From Siphonodentalium dalli (lineage: Eukaryota; Mollusca; Scaphopoda; Gadilida; Siphonodentaliidae): a stretch of DNA of 64,000 bases. Numbering within the stretch: the first letter of the stretch is position 1; each line of letters begins with the position of its first letter. Both the position numbers and the translations under genes were made by a program. Shown one piece after another: positions 13,405 through 25,215 of this stretch. Below the pieces are notes generated by a model that did no database searches, was not told the origin of the DNA, and was given only the letters and a program-made list of their open reading frames with translations. The stretch spans positions 174,786,310-174,850,309 of the forward strand of contig CP136064.1 of NCBI GenBank assembly GCA_032622095.1, read 5' to 3'.

Positions 13405-13659
13405 GGTATACTGCAACTTTTTTTCTTGTCAATAGCAGAATACAGAATGCTATTAAGAAGTGACACAAAACACAGAACATTTTTTTTAATTATAAGTATT
13501 GAGCAGTAAGAAATATTTGAGTCGAGGAAACCAGTAACGAAAGGCGATATTAACATGATTTCTGTCAGAGAATAATTGTTTACGTTCCAATGAATATTAA
13601 AATGTACTGAAAACAAACTGCTAATGGGTGCCAGACTTTCATAAACACAAATTATGTAT

Positions 13660-13935
13660 TAATGGTGTAACGACATATTTCGTTCTTTAATGTCTCAAAA
13701 ATAGGGGGTGGGGATGTTTGGATCTCTAGTTTAACGACATTTTTCGGTCTTTGTAGTTTAATGACATTTTTCGGTCTTTATAATATCTCAAGATATAGGG
13801 GGTATTTGGATCTCTAGTTTAACGACATTTTTCGGTCTTTATAGTTTAACGACATTTTCGGTCTTTAATATCTCAAGATACAGGGGCCCTTAGGGGGTAT
13901 TTGGATCTCTAGTTTAACGACATTTTTCGGTCTTT
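13660..13935. repeat. Minisatellite, GTTTAACGACATTTTTCGGT units
   Basis: The motif GTTTAACGACATTTTTCGGT with TCTTT recurs at least six times, in short units (about 30 bp) and in longer units that add ATATCTCAAGATATAGGGGG and TATTTGGATCTCTA. The pattern is a compound tandem repeat. No coding role is evident. Confidence 0.8.
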
Positions 13936-15133
13936 GATAGCAAAATGGAAGAAGTACATCTTTGGAAAGATGTGGTGGCCCTAAAAAGGAAAGTTGTTTG
14001 GTGGTCTTGAAATGCAGTTTTTCTGAACAGTCTTCCTTGATTAAAGTGACGTGAAACACACCGGCAGACACCGGGCAGAGTGATCAAATAGAAATTAAGA
14101 ATAATCTTTCTCAAAGTAGTTATTTGTTACGAATATTAATCCAAATGGATGATACACAACGTCATTCTTATATATTAGTTAAATGCAATGACTCTCGATG
14201 GCGAAATCATTTTTGTTTAATTATAGCCGATAGTTGCGCCCCGAATCGAGGTGTAAATATTTACAATTTGGAGTAGTTCAGACGATGTTCTCTATGAAGT
14301 CGTGCTGTAGATTTCTTTGGAAATTTTCAGTGATGTTAGTAGAATGATAGCATTCCCCAGGTTGGCAAAGTGCCCGAGCACTAACTTATCAATTTCTCGC
14401 ACCCGAAAAAGTCCATAACAAGTCCATAATATGTCTTTAAGCAAATATATAAATCTCCGAAAACAAACATTCTAAAGCATTAAACGATATGCTATATTTC
14501 CAGGGCATATATATCATCTGATTTTGCTTTTTGCTGATATATACTTTTTCACAAGAATCCAGGGTAATTTGCGAGAATATTTACGAGAATCTAGATTTGG
14601 ATTCTCGCCGAAATATAAGCCCAGATTTCACTCTGAAGTGTGCCTAAATGGCATAAATTGTACCGTGGTTCCCATGTTCGCCAAAGTGGCATAAATTTAT
14701 TTCAGGATAATACTAATAGGCATTCATTTATATCACTGATATCAGGACAATAAATAGCCATTTCCATTGCATGGAACAGAAAAGAGCGTTATTGTTTATC
14801 GGTGTTGTTTTTGGAAGTGGTGGTAGTTCAATTTTATACGTTTCGACCCCCAATAAGTATTTCCGAACAAATGAATTATTAACAAGCGTGACATGACATC
14901 ATTGACGAAGATAATTAACACCGATCTACGAGAAGTAGCCAAATTATCTGATTATTGATAATCTCATGTTGGTATCCTGCTTCTCTATAGGAATCAGATT
15001 GCGTTTCTAGAGTCGGGGAGCGAGTACACCGTGGAATGCTAAAGGTGAAGGTAACTGAAGACTGACCTTCACCTGATACATGCGACACGTTATTAAAGGA
15101 TGACATCCCGTTTATTTGATTTGTACATAATAT
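13936..15133. other. GGT intron 2, between minisatellite and Helitron
   Basis: No gene seen. The part next to 15133 may be where the Helitron was truncated, since its reading frame stops there and the expected replication-initiator and helicase parts are absent. Confidence 0.45.
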
Positions 15134-15475
15134 CTAAACAAGAAAAGATAAATCTTTCAACTCCGATGGAATAATTCCAACATAAAGAGAATTTAATTTC
15201 TTATGTAAGACTGGAATTACATGTCCGCAAGACCTGTGGCATTTACGACACAAAGCTGAATCCCTAGCAATTTCCAAATTATCCAAAACATCATCGCAAA
15301 TGTGCCGTGGAACCTTTGACACTTGATTAGAGAACAAGAATTTACAACACATACCACATTCAAAATCAGCACGCTCTCGTATTGCACACTCATATTCAAC
15401 ATTGTGATTAACATCAGACACATAATCTAAATTTAATAGATCTACCCATGTGTCGACTTCATAAACAAAATACAC
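15134..15475 (-). pseudogene. DUF6570-like Cys-rich segment of the Helitron
   Basis: 113 codons. CGMCCKFLFSNQV, then LCRKCHRSCGHVIPVLHKKL and IIPSELKDLSFL, match the layout C-x2-C ... C-x2-C ... (I/K)P ... P-x-L-x-x-L of the region preceding Helitron_like_N in metazoan Helitrons (my recollection of the family). It ends at a stop where the conserved LxxxE-LI segment would continue, marking the truncation. Confidence 0.6.
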
Positions 15476-16236
15476 TGGAGGTGTGAAACTGTCCGATACA
15501 GAGTAAATAAATGAAATTCATGTAAATTGTCTAGGTCAATACACAATGATATGGAAGTGTGATCAATTGGAACGCACTTGACTGGCAATATCTGATTACT
15601 ACATTCAATATCAAACTGTACTGGATTCACCTTTGTTTTTTTCCTTTGATTGATTTTACTACATGTACCATAACAATAATCTTTATTAATCCGGAGTAAG
15701 TCTGCTCGATTTCTGGCAGCAACCACATGATCGTCATACACTTCACATGATGCGACAGTATATGGAATATTTGGATTACATGTATATCGCACATTTGTGT
15801 CATACATAACACCATACAAATTTGTTGACAGAAAATTTCTATCATTGTCCACCGAAGCATTTAGGACTACATTAACATTCTGTTGTAAAGCATCGTTTTT
15901 CTTACTTAAACGTTTGGAGCACTTCTTTAATGAGCTTGAAGCATATTGGTGATCACTACAGCTACCGGTAGCCCATACATGTACATCACTAGTATTATTC
16001 ATAACACTATTCCGAAATTTGCTTTCAACACACACAGATTGATTTGTCTGCACTTGCATACCACAACTCTGATTCGCACTCTTCACCTGACATTGCTCAA
16101 TTACACTTTCTTGACATGCTTCAACAGTTACATTTATAGCGACATTTTCCTTTGTTTTTAAATCGTTATCGGCTGTGGTGCTCACTGCTGAATCAATCAT
16201 AAATGGCCCACTTTCAATTCTTCCAATAGCTGTCAC
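15442..16236 (-). pseudogene. Helitron polyprotein linker segment
   Basis: 264 codons, rich in Asn, Ser, Cys and Val with no hydrophobic segment. It is in the same frame as the protease segment upstream and overlaps the DUF6570-like segment downstream in another frame. A one-base frameshift near 15475 would join the two, because the frame entering the next segment reads PPVYFVYEVDTWVDLLN. I recognise no domain in it. Confidence 0.55.
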
Positions 16237-16260
16237 TGTCTGTGTTATAATATGAGTGAT

Positions 16261-16920
16261 CTAAAAAAAAAATCCTGCATAATTATCAAACACGTGCAGA
16301 ATAAGTTCATCAAAGGACTCAAAATTCAACAAAACTGCTGTACCTCCAGATGACGTTCGTCCTAACAAATCTCGTTGATGAGAGTCAAAAATTGTAAATA
16401 TATTTCTTGGTCTGTCAATATAAAAGCTAACAGTGATGTCTCCAAATGTTATAATGTGAAATTCACTAAGACTTAATGCTGAAATCAATGATTCAAGAAA
16501 CGATTGTTGCCCAAAAACGCTGTCTATATCCCCATTCACAACACCATGAAATTGGTCGCGAACATATCGGATGTGGAAAATATTATTAAACGGCTCTAAA
16601 TTTTCGGGCAAATGATAATGTCCAAGATATCCAGTGTTTGAATTTAGAATGTCCCTATGTACAGTTTGAACTAACTGTGAATACAAAATCGTTCCCTGTT
16701 CTAACAGTCCACCCAAATCATATGCATCAATGTTCACAAGTTGATCATTTTGGTTTTGATCGTTGATCCGGCCAGATGAAAAAAATAACAATGCTACCAA
16801 AGCAATTGCTGTACACTGAACACCATTAAAAGGTGAAAACTGTTGGCAGCCCTGCTGTAAATTTGCCCTCACATCTCTGACCATGATGATGGCGATTGAC
16901 TGATTCTGAATCAGATACAC
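16261..16920 (-). pseudogene. Helitron-borne C76-like cysteine protease domain
   Basis: 219 codons. NGVQCTAIALVALL carries the candidate nucleophile cysteine in the Gly-x-Gln-Cys setting of herpesvirus UL36-type deubiquitinases (family C76). IFTIFDSHQRD carries the Asp-Ser-His motif, and GGTAVLLNFESFDEL is the usual C-terminal strand-helix block of transposon copies of this domain. Proteases of this type occur in some Helitron and other transposon polyproteins. The reading frame is shared with the next segment (start 16236), with a single stop between them, so they may once have been one protein. ATG at 16920 is the first available start. Confidence 0.65.
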
Positions 16921-17339
16921 AGTAAAATGGAAGGCAAAAGAATAACATATTATTATCAGTATAACAAATAGTGAATGGAGAAAAATTCGTTAAAAGAAAA
17001 AGATTTATTTGGAATTTGAATTATTTTGATTTGTAAATCTAAATCGCGAAAGAAAATTCAGAGGGTCCAGTAATTTGACTAAATTTAGCAATCGCAGAAA
17101 ATGGCAACACGCCAACTAGTAGTAGACAGAGTAGTAGAGTAACACTAACACAACAAAGGATTATTGAAATCTCCGATTATACAAATAAACTTCGCAGGTG
17201 CGGTGGATATTTGCAGAACTGATCTTACCATCGTGTTATCAACACAAAATTGACTATTATTTATCAAATGACATCGCCATCATAAATTAAATAAATGAAA
17301 CAAGTCAATACAAATTTCTCTGTCTGGACTGATAATAAA

Positions 17340-17950
17340 AAATGGCGACGTCTTCATGGAATTCTATCATTTCTGCGCATGCGCAAGAAAATTCCAAATA
17401 AGGAGTTGCCATATAAGGAAACTGCAATCTCAATAATTACCAAGCAATTAAAGTCTTAACATACAAGTCAGAAATTTTGTTTCATGATCGAACTGCGGAC
17501 CTGATAATTATCGAAATATGTAGTCGAAATAATTTTTAATTAGTTAATCACATGATTTAGACATCAAAACACTCTTAAAGACGCAATACACCGCCATCTA
17601 ATGTCGTTATTTAACTGGGTCGGTGTTTGTTGTTATCAATCGTTCATTGCTTCGTTTTTAGGAAGACCATTGTATCTGTTTTGCGCATGCGCAAGTCACT
17701 TTCCATATTTGGAATTTCAATATATGGGATTTGTGTTAACCTCAATACCGATCGATACCGATCAAGCTACAACAGATAACCACGCAATTATCTTAGCATA
17801 AAAATAAGATATATTGTAATTTATGCAACTACGACCCTGGTAACCCTGATAACTAATAAAATATACCGGCCAATTCATTTTAAGATCGTTATTTCACTTT
17901 GCTTTAGGCATAAATACACTCTTAAACGCACATAAACGACCCATTGGCGT
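17340..17950. repeat. Diverged tandem duplication with two NRF-1-type palindromes
   Basis: TGCGCATGCGCA, the consensus NRF-1 palindrome, occurs at 17374-17385 and 17682-17693, each followed by AG. Flanking blocks such as ACACTCTTAAA-GCGC/ACGC (about 17570 and 17925) also recur at a similar offset, so this looks like an old tandem copy of about 310-350 bp. It lies 450-1,000 bp upstream of the Helitron protease ORF on that ORF's strand and might be its former promoter region. No transcription start can be shown. Confidence 0.45.
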
Positions 17951-18401
17951 TAAATTAAATATACTCGGTATTTATTATATTAGTTTTTTATTGCTCAGTA
18001 TAGAGTTAGACCCTTGACACCTGTCAATATATTTGGGCTGAATTCATATGATGCGGTATTATTCCTCGAAATAAACAACAAAGCCGTCGTTACTTCGAAA
18101 TGTCGTTTGGGCTAACATTTACACAAATCCTCCGTGTGTTCTCCTCAAGTGACACACAGGTTCTCAGTCGACACACAGGTTATCACAGAAACAGGTGTGA
18201 AATAAACACCCAAGGTTTGGGTGAAATGAGAAGTGACATCTCACTGCTATCCCAGCATGGATACGTCCAAACATTGTATATAAAGTGTATTTGATGATTA
18301 TAATGTAATAATGAGACAAAACATTGGTTCTGTTATTATATATACTAATACTTATTGTATCATATGGGTCTAATAATTGGGTAGACATTCGAAGTTCAGT
18401 C

Positions 18402-18925
18402 ATACTAAACATATTCGGCGACGGCGGCATTTTGGGGGTTAATTGCCAGGCTTTGGTGGGTGATTCGTCCTTGTTTCTTCGTGAATGTAGTCGATGGTAG
18501 TTCCGCTACATATATGTATAGAGTTATTAGCGATACGATGGCGATACGGGGCTCTGGGCTGCGAGTCTTGTTATTGGGGGCACAAATTTGTAATTCTGGC
18601 TGAATCTGGCAAATTATGGGTTAATATCGTCACTTCTGTTCGGCCGTGACCACCGTGCGTGTATCGATGGCTTTCTATGACTCCCCCGCACGGTTATGTC
18701 CACTCAAATCATCCCTATACACCACCGGGTCTGTCCGGGCTGTTAGCTTCATTCGCGTCGAACATATTCGCCGATGGCGGCATTTTGAGGGTAAATAGCG
18801 ACACTTCTGTGTGACTGCGACCCTTGTCCGTGCGTGTGTGAGTTTCCATGACACCCCGCACATATATTGCGACTAAAATCACCCTATACTCCGCAGGGGT
18901 GGTCCGGGCCGGTCCGATCGGTGTT
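18402..18925. repeat. Imperfect direct repeat, CATATTCG-CG-GGCGGCATTTT family
   Basis: Blocks of 18408-18440 (ACATATTCGGCGACGGCGGC) and 18628-18740 recur at 18760-18795 and 18800-18915: ACATATTCGCCGATGGCGGC, then CACTTCTGT, CCGTGCGTGT, TTTCTATGAC/TTTCCATGAC, and CCGGG with a T-rich or G-rich ending. The two rounds are about 70-80% alike by eye. GC content is higher than in the surrounding intron. Confidence 0.6.
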
Positions 18926-19151
18926 TAGTCACACCCCTAATATGACCTCTCACTGGTAAGAGTCCACTTCTCTCAAATGAATAGATAGGGAGAAGTGACT
19001 TCTCTCAATTTGAGGCATACCTAGACTGTCCAGGTGGCTCACCGTGCAGAATGTCCAGTACGTTGGTCCTTCACACGACGCCCATAGAATGATGGCGAAT
19101 CTGGTAGATTTACCAATAAGCGCGAATTCGAAATCTATAAGCAAAGGTAGA

Positions 19152-19653
19152 TTAAAGGCACGTGCGGTCTTAGTTGTCGAAAATATTCATATTTGTTCCA
19201 ATCACCGTAAACAGAAAAACATTAAAACGCATACAGTTTCGTTCATATATACCATGACCATCTCGTAAACAGCATGTTATCATAAAGATTTACTATATTT
19301 TACCTAAGCAAGAGCCTGATTGTGTTACAGAATACAACACAATGCTGCTGGCTAATCACACACAAATGGCATAAACGCTCTTTATTCGTTCCATATCAGG
19401 AATTCACCCACAAAGAACGCTCTTTATGTTTACCATCATAATATAAACAAACACCAGAAAAGTAACTTTTTATGCCTTTGTTTACATAACAATGGTAAAA
19501 AATATGACAATAACATACTGTTTATGGGATATTTCTTATTTGTATACGGACAAAGTCTGTCTACATTTTGATGTTCTTTCTGTTTGTGGCGGTTTTTGAC
19601 GGGTGGAAATATTTTCACAGGATACCCACCGCCAAGGCCAACCGTACCTTTAA
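19152..19653. mobile_element. 502-bp TTAA MITE, young copy in GGT intron 2
   Basis: Ends TTAAAGGCACGTGCGG on the left and, reversed, TTAAAGGTACGGTTGG on the right, with TTAA on both sides. It is exactly 502 bp including both TTAAs, the same length as 31545-32046 and 33537-34038. By eye it is identical, in reverse orientation, to the copy at 31545-32046. Its reading frames are shadows with no transposase. Confidence 0.93.
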
Positions 19654-21633
19654 GCTGGTTCATCCAAAAAGAGTGCGAGCTGCATGCCGGTGGTATAGGC
19701 ACATGTAGTTTCTATGTACAGTGTAGTGATTTTAACCACTTCACTGCTGAATGACGTCGTGTCAGTGCTTGGCTGTTGACGTTCTTGACATTTTTCAGTG
19801 GAAAAATATGATGGACATGTCGCGAAACCATATACAACTGATTTCGTACACATTCTATTATCACACACAACTCTTGAACATCATACATTGTTAGAAACGT
19901 TCATGACAACATCCCTGGTACCTTATTACATCGGATTGAATTGAGGTGCACTAAATTGCATGGGTGTTTTCTAGCGTTAGCTTACGGCAGACGTACTTAA
20001 CCAGAGTGGCGTAATCTGCGACATCGGTTCCCATGACAATATATTAACCTCGGCGTGTTCCACGGTGCAGTTGTAATAATCAGTGCTCAATGCACTAGAA
20101 CTGCACTGGTCATAATATTAGCAAATTTATACAACTTTTTGACAACTAGCAACTATAACAAACGTCACTACTTTTATTAAATATACCAGCAGCTTAATAT
20201 ATATAAGGCTGAACATTTTCTAGCCAAAATTGAGTCCATTTCTCCGTCTAAGTGTTTATATGATATCGCTATGTATAATTCGTGGGGGTCTGTTATTCGT
20301 TGATTTCATGGTTTGTTCAACCAAGAAATCAACAAGCAGCGAACTATTTGACTGTTGAATTGAATGAGCAAAAAACCCTTATAATATACGAGATGGAAAT
20401 GAAGATCGGGCAATACGTCTGTTTTTAACATGTCGTAAAATGTTTGCAGAAAAACACAGAAGACGAGATGAAACGTAATCTTTTTCAATACAATAACATT
20501 CATTCACCGAATAGAAAATTGATATGAGACATCATCTGATCTCGGCTATGATAGTTTATATAACAATGCTCAATGAATTGGTTTACTTGTACCTACAAGT
20601 ACCTACATGAGACAATAAATACCTACTTGGCCAAAGTTTGAAATGAAGCTGGAATCTATTATTGTAATGATTGCGTGATGTGCTTTCAGCGCAGTATAAT
20701 ACCTTTGGGTCTAATTTCTCAATAGTACACACATATGTCATGCAGCTGCTATTGTATGACCTGTTGATGTGCATAAAAATTAGATCTTATCCGCGAATTC
20801 ATGTACCGACGAAAAAGCCTTTTGATGACAAACCACGAAATTTGATGCAACGAAATCAAAGCCAGTCGCAGTAATCACTAGCTATGCATACGTCAAACGC
20901 ACATCTTGAGACGCTGAATTTAAGAAATCAATCTAATCTACATACTTGCCATCTTCGTCATTGGGAGAAGTCCAACACAAGGCAATTGAAGTCCTAAATC
21001 AACCACAATACACTTGTCCAGTTGCACTAGTTTCTGAGTTCCCAGTAATGAATGGTGGCCACTTGCTAGTGCGTTGAAGTATAGGTCCGTACTCAGTACG
21101 GACGTAAAGTACACACCAAAACAAAAAGTGCTTAAGGGTAAACAGGTTTTGAAAATGTGCTGCAGGGCATACAGGTTTTGAAACCTCGTTCTAAATGACG
21201 TTTGGTATTCGTGTCTGCCATGATTCCTGTAAGAGAAAATAAAATGTAGTGAAAACAAATTACTGATGGGCGCGAGACGTTCATTAACACAGTTGAAGTA
21301 ACTGCGTTAGTGCCGATCACAAAACCCTGTGTACACTTCAACGCTTTTTTGGTGAGAGTGACCCCTCAGCCCTAGTACCTGGTCTGAAACTGCAATAGCT
21401 TCCAGTATAACGAACCATTTGAACCTGCATACGACAATATTTATATCAGCATATACAAAGTAGACAAGTATCACACATACAGCCGGTTGTGGATATGTAG
21501 TGCTTGTTTCTGAGAATAATGTCTACGGTCACATATTTGAATTAGTATTTGCCCGTGGAATACTTCATCTGTGATCACCCCACACTCATATTGTTTCAAC
21601 ATATAAAGGTGTTGATATCACATCACGTTTCAG
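19654..21633. other. End of GGT intron 2
   Basis: No gene found. About 21210-21300 (ATGTAGTGAAAACAAATTAC and the ATGGGCGCGAGACGTTCATT that follows) matches about 13590-13660 imperfectly, a dispersed repeat of unknown type. ACAGGTTTTGAAA occurs twice near 21140-21185. The acceptor of exon 3 is TTTCAG at 21628-21633. Confidence 0.5.
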
Positions 21634-21734
21634 GACAAATGGATTGTCAGAGGTTCTTATCGCTAGAGAAACAGCGCCCACCAAAGCAACGGCTGATATG
21701 TACATCGGTGACACACAGTCTTCGTCGACCATAG
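21634..21734 (+). CDS. GGT exon 3: substrate-binding arginine
   Basis: Encodes residues 127-160. LSEVLIARETAPTKATADMY matches the conserved NAREVAP...MF block, with R138 equivalent to human R107, which binds the glutamate carboxylate. It enters in phase 2 and leaves in phase 1 (ATAG|GTCAGT), exactly what exons 2 and 4 require. It is only 101 bp and more than 11 kb from exon 2, so automatic predictors could miss it. Confidence 0.93.
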
Positions 21735-23280
21735 GTCAGTTTAAACAATATTTTATTCCAAACGAAATCGACAGAACAAGACACATACAGGTACTCGACA
21801 CACATCCCCGAATAAAGATACAGATTTAGCATGAGGATTGGACAACAAGCTACCTGTCCATGCCATACTATATAAGGTGCATACACGTGCATGTATAGCA
21901 TAGTTATTGTTAAAAACAATTCTCCATATATACCTATGTATTTATAGGGTGATTGGGAATAAAGAATTGCTTGATATTTAGAGAACGTACACGTATACTA
22001 CTCTGAACGACACTAGAAATATTCCGCTTGTAGAGATAAACGTGGCTTGTAACTTGTAGGCATTAACCATTTATATACTAAATGGATTCTTCCAGTCAGT
22101 TAAAAAGTGTACATCGGAATGGTCTAGGGATGATCAGGTGATACAAGCAGGCGACAGATAAATGAAAGTGCACTGCAGAAGTAGACTGTAAAGATTTATA
22201 AGCATATACATGGTTCATTATGATTAGGGTATATAGGTTAGAGCTAGATTTTGGAAGAATCGACAATAATAATTGACTCTTCGAACATTCAACATATAAC
22301 CAGTTACAAGTCAACCTATTGCCACAAATTATACTGCGTTATCATTCGTGAAATCACGCTCAATATTACACTGCCAAAGTGTTGTTAAAAATCGATGTTG
22401 CGATGTTCTGTCTCCATTGAGAAAGGAAGTCACTGTGGACCGATCAGGAGTGCTAGCATTAGAAAATTATTACTTGAAACAAGATGGGGAAACACATGTA
22501 CAACGTTATGGTAGCATAGAACCGTCACACCACTTTATTTCTATCTTGATTAATCAACGACTATCAAATGTAATCTGACACTATTTATTTCGGATAGGAC
22601 TATTTTGGCTGTAAAACAAAATACGGAAATAATGGAATACACACGACATTAGATAATTTTTTATATCAAAATAAATGAATGCACGGAAGCCGACAATAAT
22701 AGGAAATATATTTTGAGTTAGAACTGGAGTTACGGCGAATATCAGAAAAACTACCGAAAAATATAATAAACGCGAGGAAAGTAGCAAGTAATCTCGTTTC
22801 CAAGCTAGGAATAAGATTTGTGAAGATCACCTTTGTGTTAAAATAGTTAAGAACGAAATGACGGAACCCGTCACTTTATAACTACATAAATTGGCATACA
22901 TAATTAAAAGAATTATTATCCCGTTAATTAGCTACTAATGATATGATTTAGTTAATATAATACTGATTACAGTAGATATTAAATACAACTGAAATGTGAC
23001 CATATATTACCTCAAGAGACAGTGCGCGACGGAACTGTTCTCTCCGACGGTCAGTACAAAACAGAACGCGATCAACATCAATCACCCGTGTGCGTGGAAG
23101 CATGACAAGGATGATTTTGCAAGCTGTGCAGAAAGAACACAATGGTAACGTGAAAACGGTGCAAAATATGATATAATATATATGATTAACCATGCATACT
23201 CTCACACAAACACCCCCGCTTAAATATTGTCGTCCCGATAATATGATATCTAATGTCAGACCAAACATATATTATATACG
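21735..23280. other. GGT intron 3, first part
   Basis: AT-rich. No exon, RNA gene or element was recognised. Short open frames (up to 106 codons near 22948-23268, - strand) show nothing family-like. Confidence 0.5.
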
Positions 23281-23382
23281 TTATAAGCACGGCGTCCGAT
23301 TTATAAGTGAAATAAAGATCACAAGCGCCGGAGGGCGCGCGTAGTATTTATTTCGCTTATAAATCGGACGCCGTGCTTATAA
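23281..23382. mobile_element. Hairpin MITE of about 102 bp
   Basis: TTATAAGCACGGCGTCCGAT and the 16 bases after it form a 36-bp arm that pairs with 23347-23382, with one mismatch, around a GC-rich centre (GCGCCGGAGGGCGCGCG). The ends read TTATAA. Its size and symmetry suggest a minimal MITE or a foldback. The precise duplication was not resolved. Confidence 0.75.
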
Positions 23383-24560
23383 CATATTTATAACACCCAA
23401 TCAGCCCGAGAAATTTACAATCAGTGATGAGTTTCTTTTACCAATTATATATGTGGTCAGTCTTACAAACCTGGTCCGGTGAATACCAATCAATACTCCA
23501 TAGTCGATATTACACCCATATAGTTCAACGCATCAGTGATCGATTCATCTGGACTATATCTATATGTAATGGTGCCGAATCATGACATTCCAATTGAATT
23601 TTGTGTTAATCTTGGTTAATTAAGGAGCACACTAATCTTCGAATGGGCACTATTCCTTATATGTACGTATCTGATTTATTTATTACATACAATCGACACG
23701 GATTTAACAAGCAGCAATTTCGACCAATGTAAGCTATCCAATGTGGTCCGGTTACCGACCTTTATTTACTTTAAGTATATGTTAGTTGTTGCCTGTGCTG
23801 TAAAACGGTCTGTCGTTGATTGCATCTGTTCATTGTGCATTGGTGAGGGGGTACTAAATGTGCCACTGTTCAGGACAGTAACTGCCGACAAGGTAAATGC
23901 CAGCGCAACTCGAATCCCCCCCGATCTGAAGATTAAATATGGCGTGTTCGGTTTTACAAATTGTTTAATTATTTACGTTTATATCTTTGGCACGGTGTAC
24001 ATGTCGCCCCTGTCTTCCATGTCGTTACGTCCCTGCATATGCTTCTTTTGAGAAAACATGGTATCTTTTTTATTGTAATGTTTTATTATGTCTTTGCTGT
24101 TTATCACAGAACAAAAGTACATTAGTAAACATTAGTATAAATAATATATATTATTAACTTGATGAATTAATTGGTTTTATATACTTACATATTTACACGC
24201 TAAGTCCACCCATGTGTGTATAGACCTGATATAAACAATGCATGATGTCATACTATGCTATTGCTAATTATGCCGTATAATATGCCCAATACCATAAGTT
24301 ACGACAGGCAGAAAGCATTAAATGATTTCAATTTTGGCTTATAATATAATTTCGTTGATAATCGACATATATTTCTTCTCATGTGTATTAAAGGCACATA
24401 TTAAATAAAAAGCTAAAATATTTTTAACTGTGTGCATATAGTGTATAAAATCTATGAATGCAAGCTTAGCGATTCTGACATCAGCTTTCCGGGAAAAACT
24501 TATATCAGAGGCACATAAACTCATTCAGGATATATCTCCGATATATAGTTCACGCCAGTC
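23383..24560. other. GGT intron 3, no feature recognised
   Basis: AT-rich intronic sequence. A 102-codon frame at 23743-24051 has no recognisable similarity and no splice context. Confidence 0.45.
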
Positions 24561-25215
24561 TCATATGTCACACATTGCCTGTTTAATAAATATACACACG
24601 CTCTTCATAATTTTTAGATTATCAACAGATAGAAGACCAATACATTTATCAAAGTTGGGAAGCTCCCAATAATACGATGGTATGAATTTTTCTCTGATAG
24701 ACTGGAATTTTTTGCATACGATAATAAAATGATACTCATCACAGAGACCCTCCCCACATGCGGAGCAAAGTCTTTGTTCTCGTGACACGGCTTTCCATCT
24801 ACCACTCTCAATGGCCAAACGATGGTTTGTTGTTCTAATCTTTGTAATGTATTCTGCCAGATATCTTGGTAATATTAGCAAATAGCCACTCTTTTTAAGG
24901 TCGGACTTTATTTCTTTGTAAAGAATATCCTTTGATGAAGAAATAATATTTTGGCGCCATTCTAATTCAAATTGACTTGTCATGTCCATTTTAAATTGTC
25001 TGATGGTCCCCTTAGACAAGGGAGAGTTAGCTGATTATGAACTATTGGCATTTACCTCTTCGAAAATCACCTGTATAAATTCAAACCATTTCAAATCAGC
25101 ACCGGAAGACTTCGACAATCTATATAGTTTCTTCACAAGATTTGAACCATATTCAGAAACGGTTCTTGACCAAAATGCCAGTGCACGGCATTTGATCTCA
25201 ATTTCAAGTGGGTGT
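24561..25215 (-). pseudogene. 3' coding tail of a non-LTR retrotransposon
   Basis: The antisense frame gives EIEIKCRALAFWSRTVSEYG, a stop, then a 152-codon frame (25019-24561) with YITKIRTTNHRLAIESGRW, LCSACGEGLCDEYHFIIVC and CKKFQSIREKF. The Cys-x2-Cys...Glu-x-His-x4-Cys zinc-binding tail after the L-R-T-N-H-x-L-x-I-E-x-G-R-W block is the typical C-terminus of CR1/L2- or Jockey-like ORF2 proteins. Endonuclease and RT are absent, so it is a 3' fragment interrupted by at least one stop. Confidence 0.75.

Larger units (their letters stand above)
15134..16920 (-). mobile_element. 5' coding part of a truncated Helitron
   Basis: Three antisense coding segments lie in the order expected at the start of some animal Helitron polyproteins: a herpesvirus-tegument-like cysteine protease (16920-16261), a polar linker (16236-15442) and a Cys-rich DUF6570-like segment (15475-15134). 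The Rep (HUH) and PIF1-type helicase domains that make a Helitron mobile are missing, so this is a dead fragment of about 1.8 kb. The termini (5' TC, 3' hairpin-CTRR) were not found. It lies antisense in GGT intron 2. The assignment rests on domain order and motifs, not on a search. Confidence 0.65.
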
